Source: CAVQWT01 sp963717705 (GTDB lineage: Bacteria > Pseudomonadota > Gammaproteobacteria > Burkholderiales > Casimicrobiaceae). From it: a stretch of DNA of 64,000 nucleotides. Below are positions 1-7,821 of the stretch, piece by piece. The position numbers were made by a program, and so were the translations under genes. Below the pieces are notes generated by a model, which was not told where the DNA came from, searched no databases, and saw nothing but the letters and a program-made list of their open reading frames with translations. The stretch spans positions 558,001-622,000 of the forward strand of contig CAVQWT010000004.1 in assembly GCA_963717705.1 (NCBI GenBank), given 5' to 3'. Every line of letters starts with the position of its first letter. Position 1 is the stretch's first letter.

Positions 1-810
1 GCGCTCCTTCGCCGCCCGCTGCGATTTCTGCACCTCGACCACCGCCGGCACGACGATGATCGGCTCGCGCTCGGGCGTCTCGTCGCGCTGCTGCTCGACG
101 ATCGCCTCGCGGAACGCCGCCGCCTGCTCGCCGATCCGCCGGTCCTGCCGCTCCTCGGCACGCCGGCGCACCCACTGCATGCCGCGTTCCAGCGCGGTGC
201 CGATCCGCTCGGCGACCCGTAGCCAGGAGAAGCCGAAGAAGAGCGTGCAGCCGACGGCGAACAGCGCCAGCAGGACCAGCGTCGCGCCGTTGAATCCGAT
301 GGCGCGGCCGAGGCCTCGGCCGACCAAGTCGCCCAGCGCGCCGCCCGGCGCCAGCGGCAGGCTCACGGGAAGGCGGTAGACGCGGATGGCTTCGAGCGCG
401 GCGCTGGCGAACAGCACCAGCACGAATCCGAGCACGGCCAGGGCCAACGGGTGGTCGGTCTCGCGCTCCGGATCGAGCACGCGGCGGAACCCGGCGACGA
501 CCAGCACCACGCCGGCGACCACCCACCACCAGGCCGAGAAGCCGAAGAGATAGAGCAGCAGGTCCGACACCCACGCCCCGACGACCCCGCCCCTGTTGCC
601 GAGCGGCAGGCCGGCACCGGAGAACGACCACCCGGGATCGGTCTTGGTGTAGCTCGCGAGCACCAGCGCGAGCCACAGGAAGGCGGCGACGACCAGCAGC
701 CACCACGACTCGCGGACCAGCCGCGCGAAGCGGGGCGAGAGCGATGCGGGGGCGTTGTCGGCGGTCACGCTGCGGCGCCTGGTGGCAGTCTCTTTACGCT
801 TCAGAAACAT
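1..810 (-). CDS. ftsK: DNA translocase FtsK, N-terminal part (cut by window edge)
   Basis: FtsK is the septal DNA pump that clears and resolves chromosome termini at division. Only the first 270 codons lie in the window. They show the family's membrane anchor: four hydrophobic segments, the first beginning with WWLLVV and the second containing FSAWWWVV, followed by a charged linker rich in Arg, Glu and Gln. The motor domain lies outside. I chose ATG at 810 (MFLKRKETATRRRS) over an in-frame GTG at 768 because it adds a basic leader before the first membrane segment. The gene faces trxB, an arrangement common in Betaproteobacteria. Identification rests on the four-segment anchor and the context, since no ATPase motif is visible. 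Confidence 0.85.
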   Translation of the reverse strand, partial: MFLKRKETATRRRSVTADNAPASLSPRFARLVRESWWLLVVAAFLWLALVLASYTKTDPGWSFSGAGLPLGNRGGVVGAWVSDLLLYLFGFSAWWWVVAGVVLVVAGFRRVLDPERETDHPLALAVLGFVLVLFASAALEAIRVYRLPVSLPLAPGGALGDLVGRGLGRAIGFNGATLVLLALFAVGCTLFFGFSWLRVAERIGTALERGMQWVRRRAEERQDRRIGEQAAAFREAIVEQQRDETPEREPIIVVPAVVEVQKSQRAAKER

Positions 811-814
811 GAAA

Positions 815-845
815 TTGCCGCATTAACTTCATGCGGCTTATTATA
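815..845. promoter_or_regulatory. Overlapping divergent promoters of ftsK and trxB
   Basis: A short AT-rich island breaks the GC-rich context. On the minus strand it carries a perfect -10 hexamer TATAAT (840-845) about 30 nt upstream of the ftsK ATG. On the plus strand TTGCCG (815-820) and TATTAT (839-844) are 18 nt apart and point towards trxB. The two -10 boxes overlap, so the two polymerases would compete. No clear minus-strand -35 is visible. Confidence 0.5.
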
Positions 846-994
846 CATGGATCGGGGCTGGGCGGCGCGCGCAGGTCGGCGGGAGCCGCGCGCGATCGAT
901 GCGACCCCGGCGCCGTGCCGCGGTCCCGTTTGCGGTGCGGAACGCCGGCCCCATATCAGCTATGCTCCCCGCTGTCACTCCAAGCGAGATACGC

Positions 995-1948
995 ATGACC
1001 ACCAAGCACGCACGCCTGCTGATCCTCGGTTCCGGCCCCGCCGGCTACACCGCCGCAGTATACGCCGCACGCGCCAACCTGAAGCCGGTGCTGATCACCG
1101 GCCTCGCGCAGGGCGGACAGCTGATGACGACGACGGACGTCGACAACTGGCCGGCCGATCCGATGGGCGTCCAGGGACCCGACCTGATGCAGCGCTTCCA
1201 GCAGCACGCCGAGCGCTTCGAGACCGAGATGATCTTCGACGAGATCCACACCGTCGATTTCAAGTCGCGGCCGCTGCGTCTCGTCGGCGACAACGGCGAG
1301 TACACCTGCGATGCGCTGATCGTCGCCACCGGTGCGTCGGCACGCTACCTCGGGCTGCCGTCCGAGGAGGCGTACATGGGCAAGGGCGTGTCGGCCTGCG
1401 CGACCTGCGACGGCTTCTTCTACAAGGGACGCGACGTCGCGGTCGTCGGCGGCGGCAACACCGCGGTCGAGGAAGCGCTCTACCTGTCGAACATCGCGAA
1501 GTCGGTGACGGTGCTGCATCGCCGCGACAAGTTCCGCGCCGAGGCGATCCTGATCGACAAGCTCCTGGCCAAGACCGGCGACGGCGGCAACGTCCGCGTG
1601 CTGTGGAACCAGACGCTCGACGAGGTGCTCGGCGACAAGACCGGCGTCACCGGCGTCCGGACGAAGGACGTGCAGACCGGCCGCACTCAGGATCTCACCG
1701 TCCACGGCGTGTTCATCGCCATCGGCCACACCCCCAACACCGGCATTTTCGAAGGCCAGCTCGACATGACGGGCGGCTACATCCGGGTCAAGAGCGGCAG
1801 CGCCGGCGACGCGACGGCGACCAGCGTGCCCGGGGTGTTCGCGGCGGGCGACGTGGCCGACCACGTCTACCGGCAGGCGGTCACGTCCGCCGGCACCGGT
1901 TGCATGGCGGCGCTCGACGCCGAGGCGTACCTGGAATCGAAGGGCTGA
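995..1948 (+). CDS. trxB: Thioredoxin-disulfide reductase TrxB
   Basis: This flavoenzyme passes electrons from NADPH through FAD and a redox disulfide to thioredoxin in the cytoplasm. The 317-residue length is normal for the family. The FAD-binding motif GSGPAGYTAA is near the N-terminus, the redox pair CATC is at residues 135-138, and a second dinucleotide fold GGGNTAVEEA follows. The C-terminal FAD motif is seen as GVFAAGDVAD. I chose the ATG at 995 (MTTKHARLL) rather than an in-frame upstream start at 899 because the FAD motif then starts at the usual distance. It is followed after 101 nt by the Smr-domain gene on the same strand. Confidence 0.97.
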   Translation: MTTKHARLLILGSGPAGYTAAVYAARANLKPVLITGLAQGGQLMTTTDVDNWPADPMGVQGPDLMQRFQQHAERFETEMIFDEIHTVDFKSRPLRLVGDNGEYTCDALIVATGASARYLGLPSEEAYMGKGVSACATCDGFFYKGRDVAVVGGGNTAVEEALYLSNIAKSVTVLHRRDKFRAEAILIDKLLAKTGDGGNVRVLWNQTLDEVLGDKTGVTGVRTKDVQTGRTQDLTVHGVFIAIGHTPNTGIFEGQLDMTGGYIRVKSGSAGDATATSVPGVFAAGDVADHVYRQAVTSAGTGCMAALDAEAYLESKG

Positions 1949-2049
1949 ACGCCTGCCGGCCGGCGCCCGGGACGCTGCGTTCCCGAGGCGCGCCGGCGAC
2001 GGGTGTCGGCGCGCAGCTGGCGCCGCCGTGCGGACCGCCTGACCACGCC

Positions 2050-2796
2050 ATGGCCAAACTCGACGACCTGAAGGCCCTGCTCGACGCCGCACGCGCCAGG
2101 GCGGCGGCCGCCGGCGCGACGACGCCGCATCGCGCGACTGCCACGCCCCGCCGTCCCGGATCGACGCCGCACCGGCCGGTCGCCGGCGTGCGTCCCGCCA
2201 ATCCGGGCACGCCGGCGCCGCCCGCGCCGGGCCGGCGCGGCGTCGCCGCCACCAAGCACGCCGATGGCGACGTCGACCTCGCGCGCGCGTTCGCCGACGT
2301 CAAGCGGCTGCCGCCGCCGAACAAGGCGGCGCCGCATCGTCCGCGCCCGGCGCCGATCGCCCGCCAGCGTCTCGCCGACGAGGCCGACGCCCTGCAGGCA
2401 TCGAAGTACGGCGCCGAACCGGCGCCGCACAGCTGGGAAGTCGGGCAGGAATTCGAAAGCGAACAGACCTTCCTGCGCGCGGGACTCGGCACCGACATCC
2501 TGTCCAAGCTGCGCCGCAGCCACTGGTCGGTGCAGGCGGAGCTGGACCTGCATGGAATGATCACCCACGAGGCGCACGACTCGCTGGCCGATTTCCTGTT
2601 CATCGCCAGGCAGCAGGGGCTGCGCTGCGTCCGCGTGATCCACGGCAAGGGACTCACTTCGCCGAATCGCGAGCCGGTGCTGAAGGGCAAGGTGCGCCGC
2701 TGGCTCGCGCACTGGGACGACGTGCTCGCCTACGTCGAAGCCCCTCGTCACGCCGGCGGCGGCGGCGCGCTACTGGTGCTGCTGCGCGGAAGCTAG
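2050..2796 (+). CDS. Smr-domain protein with disordered N-terminus
   Basis: The 248-residue protein has two parts. Residues 1 to about 150 are rich in Pro, Ala and Arg and look unstructured. The C-terminal 90 residues form a Smr (MutS-related) domain with the diagnostic LDLHG (ELDLHGMITHEA) and HGKG (RVIHGKG) motifs. Smr domains are nucleases acting on DNA or RNA. Free-standing proteobacterial Smr proteins resemble E. coli YdaL or SmrB, the latter a ribosome-collision mRNA nuclease. The E. coli counterpart is shorter, and the long low-complexity N-terminus is typical of the betaproteobacterial versions. The gene converges on the nitrilase gene with a gap of only 10 nt and no obvious terminator hairpin. 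Confidence 0.85.
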   Translation: MAKLDDLKALLDAARARAAAAGATTPHRATATPRRPGSTPHRPVAGVRPANPGTPAPPAPGRRGVAATKHADGDVDLARAFADVKRLPPPNKAAPHRPRPAPIARQRLADEADALQASKYGAEPAPHSWEVGQEFESEQTFLRAGLGTDILSKLRRSHWSVQAELDLHGMITHEAHDSLADFLFIARQQGLRCVRVIHGKGLTSPNREPVLKGKVRRWLAHWDDVLAYVEAPRHAGGGGALLVLLRGS

Positions 2797-2806
2797 CCGA
2801 CCCGGC

Positions 2807-3646
2807 TCAGCGCAGCACCCGGTGCGCGAGCGCCGGCAGCTCGTCGCGCACCTCGGCGATGCGCGCCGGGTCGACGTCGCCGACGACGATGCCCGGCCCC
2901 TCCTCCGCCCGCTCGACCACGATCCGCCCCCACGGGTCGATCAGCGCCGAATGCCCGTACGTGCGGCGGCCGGCAGGGTGCGTTCCCCCCTGCGCCGCTG
3001 CCAGCACGTAGCACTGGTTCTCGACCGCGCGCGCGCGCAGCAGCAGATGCCAGTGCGACGCGCCGGTGGTCGCGGTGAACGCCGACGGAGCGAGGACGAG
3101 CGCGCAGTCGCCGAGCGCACGGAATAGCTCCGGAAAACGCAGGTCGTAGCAGATCGACAGGCCGACGCGGCCGACCGGGGAGTCGAAGGCCTGCGGTGAC
3201 GTTCCCGGCTCGATCGTCCGCCGCTCGTCGTAGCTCTCGTCGCCACGGGCGAATGCGAACAGGTGGATCTTGTCGTAGCGCGCGACACGCTCGCCTTCGG
3301 GGCCGTAGACGAGCATCGCGCTGCGCACGCGGGCGGGGTCCGCGCACGCCAGCGGCACCGTGCCGCCGACGAGGAAGATCCCGTGAGCGAGGGCGAGGCG
3401 CGCCAGGAACGCCTGCTGGGGACCGTCACCGTCGGCTTCGCGCGCCGCCACCTTGTCGGTCGCGCGTGCGCCGAGGACGCCGAAATACTCGGGCAGCAGC
3501 ACCAGCCGCGCCCCCTCGGCCACGGCGGCGGCAATCAGCGGCTCGGCCTGCGCCAGGTTCTCGGCGACACTGCCGCCCGAAACCATCTGGACGGCCGCGA
3601 CGCGGAACCGAGGCACCTCGGCACTGCGATCGTTTGCGGCGGCCAT
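2807..3646 (-). CDS. Carbon-nitrogen hydrolase (nitrilase superfamily, Nit2/YbeM-like amidase)
   Basis: Members of this family hydrolyse non-peptide C-N bonds such as omega-amides or deaminated glutathione. The Glu-Lys-Cys triad is complete: E53 in LLPEYFG, K126 in RYDKIHLF and C166 in SICYDLRFPE. The 279-residue length fits the Nit1/Nit2 branch, whose members repair deaminated glutathione or hydrolyse alpha-ketoglutaramate; I cannot tell which substrate applies here. The ATG at 3646 lies 10 nt after the yhdP stop, so the two genes form an operon. In many Betaproteobacteria yhdP, this amidase and tldD lie together. Here tldD is 10 kb away. Confidence 0.9.
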   Translation of the reverse strand: MAAANDRSAEVPRFRVAAVQMVSGGSVAENLAQAEPLIAAAVAEGARLVLLPEYFGVLGARATDKVAAREADGDGPQQAFLARLALAHGIFLVGGTVPLACADPARVRSAMLVYGPEGERVARYDKIHLFAFARGDESYDERRTIEPGTSPQAFDSPVGRVGLSICYDLRFPELFRALGDCALVLAPSAFTATTGASHWHLLLRARAVENQCYVLAAAQGGTHPAGRRTYGHSALIDPWGRIVVERAEEGPGIVVGDVDPARIAEVRDELPALAHRVLR

Positions 3647-3656
3647 CGTCGCCGTC

Positions 3657-6600
3657 CTATCGGGCCGTCGGCGCGGCCGGCGCCGGCGCACTGGCGGTCG
3701 AGGCGAGCCCGCCGCGCGAAACGATGGGATCCGACCAGCTTCCGGTGACCAGGTACTCGTAGGTGAACATCTGTTCGATCGGATCCTTGAGGACTTTCTG
3801 CGCGAGCAGCGAACCGGCGCCGACGGCGACGCCGACCAGCGGATTGGCGAAGAATAGCAGCGCGGCTCCGGCGGAGACGCCGGCCGACAGCGTCGGCTGC
3901 ACCCGCACGGTGAGTCGCTGCGTTTCGCGGGCGAGGTCGGCATCGCCCGCGATCGCCACCTGCGCCGCCGGCCCGACCAGGCGGAAGTTGTCGGTGGACA
4001 GCACGCCGTTGCGGATGCGCACGGTGCCGCTGATTTCGTCGAAGGCGAATCCCTCGCTGAACACGTCGCGGAAGTCGAGGGTGATCCGGCGCGGCAGCGC
4101 CTGCAGCGACAGCACGCCCAGCAGCTTGCCGGGGCCGGGGTCGACCTTGGTGAATCGACCGGCGCCGGTCTGCACGCGGAACGTGCCGTTGAGCGACGGG
4201 TAGTCGAATTCGTTGGGCGCGCCGGTCCAGGCAAGCTGGCCGGTGACCCGGGTCGGCGCGCCGACGATCTGGTCGGGGTAGCCGAGCCGGCCGAGGAAGG
4301 TGCCCGCTTCGGTCAGGTCGAGCGTCACGTCCAGCTTGGTCTGCTGCTGCGCACCGGTGACGCGCCAGGTGCCCTCGGCGTCGAGGCGCCCGCCGTCGTT
4401 GGCGAGCGCCATCCGCTCGATCTGCCAGTCGCTGCCTTTCGGCTGCGCGACCAGTTCGAGGCGCCCGAGGTCGCGCCCGCGCGCGACGAACGAGGCCGCC
4501 TGGACGTCAAGCGTGGGCCATGGGTTTGCCACGTCGGCCTTGCGCTCGCCCCGCGCTTCGGCGGCACCGCCCCAGGGCACGAGGTCCCCGTCGGACGGCA
4601 CCGTCAGACGCTCGAGGCGCGCGACCAGCCGCCCGTTCGGCGCTGCGGCGGTAGCGGCGGACCAGACGCCGGTCCCGGTGACTTCGCGTGCGCGGACGTC
4701 GAGGCGCCAGTCGTCGCCGACTCGTCGCGCCGCCAGTCGGGTGTCGTTGAGGCGACGCCCGATCGCCTCGAGCCGGCCGGCCTCGATGTCGATGCCCTGG
4801 AGCACCGGCAGTCCGCCGCTGCCGCTCGCGGGTCTGGCCGCCGTCCCGGCGTCCGCCTGCCGCGAAAGCGCAAGCCAGTCGTCGACGTTGAGCGCCGGCA
4901 CCTCGGCCATGACCCAGACCCCGGGACGCTCGGCGCCCGGCTGCTCGCCGCGTTCGACCGGCGCGCCGACCAGCACCTGCATCCGGTCGATGCGGGCATC
5001 GCCGCGCTCGTCGAGCCGGCGGTGGAGCGCTGCCGCGAGCTTGCGTCCGTAGGTGACCGTCACCGCGTCCTCATTGGCGGTGTTCGCGACGGGCCGCCGT
5101 TCGATCTTGAGCGGGATGGTCTCCGCCGCTGTCTTGGCCAGCGGCACGGGCAGGTCGAGCGTGGCGCCGCGCAGCGGGCTTTCGATCGTCCACGCCGAGA
5201 AGTGCGGTCGCACGTCGGCGGTGAACGTCCATTCGGCGCTGCCTGCGAGTCGCGTCGAGAAGTCCGACGGCCACTCGTTGCCGACCTGCGCCAGGTCGGC
5301 GGTCCCGCCCGCAGTGACCCGCACGCGACCCTCGGCGGACGACAGCGCCATCCGGACCGGCCCACCGACGATTTCGGCGGTGATGTCGCGCCCGCGCAGG
5401 TCGTGTTCGGTGAAGAGCAGCTTGCCGTTGACTTCGCGCAGCGGCGGCACGCCGGCGAGACGGAGCTGGTTGCCCGTCAGCGAGAACTCGCCGGCGACGC
5501 GTTGCCCATCCGCCTTGCCCAGCGGCAGCTCGAGCCGAAGCGCCAGCAACCCCTGCCCCTGCGCCTCGATGCCGTCGGTATAGTGGTCGATCCAGCCTCC
5601 GACCGGGCTGCGCTCGATGAAGCGCAGGAACTCCGCCGTCGGCCCGCGAGCCTCCCCGACGATCGTCAGCTGCGGATAGACGGGATTGAGGTCCGGAATG
5701 TCGCCGCGGGTGGGACCGACCTGCGCTCCCAGCACCTCGGCACGCTGCAACGCGATGTGCAGGCCGGGACCCTCGAACCGCACGTCGGCATCGGCACGCT
5801 GCAGTCGCGGCCATCCGTCGGCGTACTCGAGGTCGACGCCGCGCGCCTTCACCGTCACCAGGAATTGTCCCTGCTTGCCGTCGGCGAACGGGAACTGCGC
5901 GAGGTCGCCCTTCAGCACCAGCCGGGCGTCCTCGCCGGTGCCCTGCAGCAGCCCGAGGCGGACCCAGTCGCGAGTCGATGCCTGGAGCCAGCGCGGCAGG
6001 TACGGGTGCAGATTGCGGACGTCGACGCGGGGGATCGACGCGGTGAGATCGATTTCCCCGGGGCCCTGCGGCAGCGAACGCCAGACCCCCCTGGCGCTGC
6101 CGGTCGCGTGCGGATTCGCGAACGCAAGCTTGTCGACGTGCACCTCGGTGCGCGCCGCGTCGCGGGTCCAGCGCACCTCCGCGTCGAGCGTGTCGAAGCC
6201 CAGCGGCTCCGCAAAGTTCCCGGGCGAGTCGATGGTCGCGGTGCGGCTGGCGAGGCGCAACGTGCCCCCGGCCTGCGTCGCTTCGACGCTGCCCGACGCG
6301 CCGCGCACACCGGGCATGGCGCCCTGTGCCGCGATCCCCAGCCGATCGAACCCGGTGGCCAGCGCAAAGGCCGTCGGCGCGTCCCATTCGCCGTCCCAGC
6401 GCAGCCGCGCCTTGGTCAGCGCGCCCTGCGGCGCGAGGCGTGCGAGGTCGACGCGCAAACGTTCGGGCAACGGCAGATGGACGGCCAGCGTCCGCAGCGG
6501 CTCGAGCTCGACCCGGTCGAAGCTGAGCTCGCCGCCGGCCGTCCGACCGGCGTCGGGCAGCGACAGCCGCAGCGCGAGATCGAGCGGAGGCTGCTCGACG

Positions 6601-7628
6601 CCGGAGGCGGTCGTGAACGTCAGATGCCGGAACGCGAGTTCACGCTCACCGTCGGCATCCTTCCAGGCCAGTCGCCCCGCCAGGTGCGGCAGCTCCAGGT
6701 CGGGCAGTCCTTCGGCCAGTCGCCCCCGGACGTCGGCAAGCTCGACGTCGGCAGTGAGTCCGGTGACCCGCCCTGCGGCGACGTCGAACCAGAGCCGGAG
6801 TGCGCCCTTGCCCCGGTCGATGCGCACCGGCAGCGGCAGCCATTCGCGCCACGCGCCGACGTCGGCATAGTCGAGCCGCACGTAGGCGCGTCCTGCCGTA
6901 CTCTGCCATTCCCGCAGCGACGAACCGGTGACCTCGACGCGAATGTCGATCGGTGCCGCGAGCTCGGCCGGAGGGGTGCCGGTCAGGCCCATCCGGTGCT
7001 GACCGAACGCCTCGTTCTCCAGCCGGAACTGCACCCGGTCGAGCACCAGCTGGGGTGCATTGCGAAGGTCGTCGTTCCACGTGATCAGCGCGTCGCGGAC
7101 GATGATCCGGCGCTGCCGGAGCAGCCAGTCGGTGAGTGGCGAATCGTCGCTCTGCAGCGTCGGGTCGAACTCGAGTCCGGCGACGTGCAGCACGCCGGCG
7201 CGGTCGCGGCGCACCGCAAGCCGCGGCCGCTCGATCACCAGCTGCTTGAGCCGCAGCTGCATCAGCGGCAGCGAGGTCCACGCCAGCGTGACGTCGACCT
7301 CCGGCAGCTCGACCAGCGGCGTCTCGCCTGCGCCCAGCCGGTCGCGCACGCGAAAGTTGGTGAGGACGAGTTTCGGGTTCCAGCCGTCCCAACCGGTCGC
7401 AATGCCGCCGATCTCGACCGGCTGGCGCAGTTGCGCCGACAGCATCGCCGCGATGCGCTCGCGCTGGCTCTCGACTTGCGGGAAGACGACGAACCGGACC
7501 CCCAGCAGCGTCAGCGCGAAAGCGATCGCGATCACGGCGGCGCTCCACGCGAGCGCGCGCACGATCCGGGCCCGTGAACGGCGTCGGGGTGCGCGCTGGG
7601 CGCTTGAGGTGGCGCGCGTGGAGGGCAT
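3657..7628 (-). CDS. yhdP: YhdP family AsmA-like inner membrane protein
   Basis: The 1323-residue protein has one membrane anchor near the N-terminus (about residues 20-42, LAWSAAVIAIAFALTLLG) and then a very long periplasmic part built of AsmA/DUF3971-type beta repeats. YhdP and its relatives TamB and YdbH are thought to form a hydrophobic groove carrying phospholipids from the inner to the outer membrane. The length fits the family (E. coli YhdP is about 1266 residues). I chose the ATG at 7628 (MPSTRATSS) because a -10-like TACAAT at 7653-7658 leaves too little room for transcription to include the ATG at 7649. The gene faces glnE and is followed by the amidase gene. Confidence 0.9.
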   Translation of the reverse strand: MPSTRATSSAQRAPRRRSRARIVRALAWSAAVIAIAFALTLLGVRFVVFPQVESQRERIAAMLSAQLRQPVEIGGIATGWDGWNPKLVLTNFRVRDRLGAGETPLVELPEVDVTLAWTSLPLMQLRLKQLVIERPRLAVRRDRAGVLHVAGLEFDPTLQSDDSPLTDWLLRQRRIIVRDALITWNDDLRNAPQLVLDRVQFRLENEAFGQHRMGLTGTPPAELAAPIDIRVEVTGSSLREWQSTAGRAYVRLDYADVGAWREWLPLPVRIDRGKGALRLWFDVAAGRVTGLTADVELADVRGRLAEGLPDLELPHLAGRLAWKDADGERELAFRHLTFTTASGVEQPPLDLALRLSLPDAGRTAGGELSFDRVELEPLRTLAVHLPLPERLRVDLARLAPQGALTKARLRWDGEWDAPTAFALATGFDRLGIAAQGAMPGVRGASGSVEATQAGGTLRLASRTATIDSPGNFAEPLGFDTLDAEVRWTRDAARTEVHVDKLAFANPHATGSARGVWRSLPQGPGEIDLTASIPRVDVRNLHPYLPRWLQASTRDWVRLGLLQGTGEDARLVLKGDLAQFPFADGKQGQFLVTVKARGVDLEYADGWPRLQRADADVRFEGPGLHIALQRAEVLGAQVGPTRGDIPDLNPVYPQLTIVGEARGPTAEFLRFIERSPVGGWIDHYTDGIEAQGQGLLALRLELPLGKADGQRVAGEFSLTGNQLRLAGVPPLREVNGKLLFTEHDLRGRDITAEIVGGPVRMALSSAEGRVRVTAGGTADLAQVGNEWPSDFSTRLAGSAEWTFTADVRPHFSAWTIESPLRGATLDLPVPLAKTAAETIPLKIERRPVANTANEDAVTVTYGRKLAAALHRRLDERGDARIDRMQVLVGAPVERGEQPGAERPGVWVMAEVPALNVDDWLALSRQADAGTAARPASGSGGLPVLQGIDIEAGRLEAIGRRLNDTRLAARRVGDDWRLDVRAREVTGTGVWSAATAAAPNGRLVARLERLTVPSDGDLVPWGGAAEARGERKADVANPWPTLDVQAASFVARGRDLGRLELVAQPKGSDWQIERMALANDGGRLDAEGTWRVTGAQQQTKLDVTLDLTEAGTFLGRLGYPDQIVGAPTRVTGQLAWTGAPNEFDYPSLNGTFRVQTGAGRFTKVDPGPGKLLGVLSLQALPRRITLDFRDVFSEGFAFDEISGTVRIRNGVLSTDNFRLVGPAAQVAIAGDADLARETQRLTVRVQPTLSAGVSAGAALLFFANPLVGVAVGAGSLLAQKVLKDPIEQMFTYEYLVTGSWSDPIVSRGGLASTASAPAPAAPTAR

Positions 7629-7652
7629 AATGGACGGCGGATGGCGCATGGC

Positions 7653-7658
7653 ATTGTA
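7653..7658 (-). promoter_or_regulatory. Candidate -10 box of yhdP
   Basis: TACAAT on the minus strand, a five-of-six match to the -10 consensus, sits 24 nt upstream of the chosen yhdP ATG. No good -35 is visible at the expected distance. The element supports the shorter of two possible yhdP starts. Confidence 0.4.
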
Positions 7659-7821
7659 GCCGAAGCGCCCGACGGCCCGACCGGGAGTCGCGGGAGCACG
7701 AGAGGACCATCGCCCGCGTGTGCGGCCGCGACGTCCAGCGCCCACTGCCCACTGCCTGCAGTCTGCCGCCCGCCGTCCCTCGCCTGCCGCCCGCTGCCCG
7801 CCAACGCCTTCCGCGCCCGCC

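Noticed and set aside
451..2796. A 781-codon frame that includes the Smr domain
   Set aside because: Only its last 248 codons show the family. The upstream part overlaps ftsK in antisense and trxB in another frame.
5022..7577. An 850-codon plus-strand frame opposite yhdP
   Set aside because: Composition is typical of antisense high-GC sequence, with no domain and no ribosome site. yhdP is clearly the gene.
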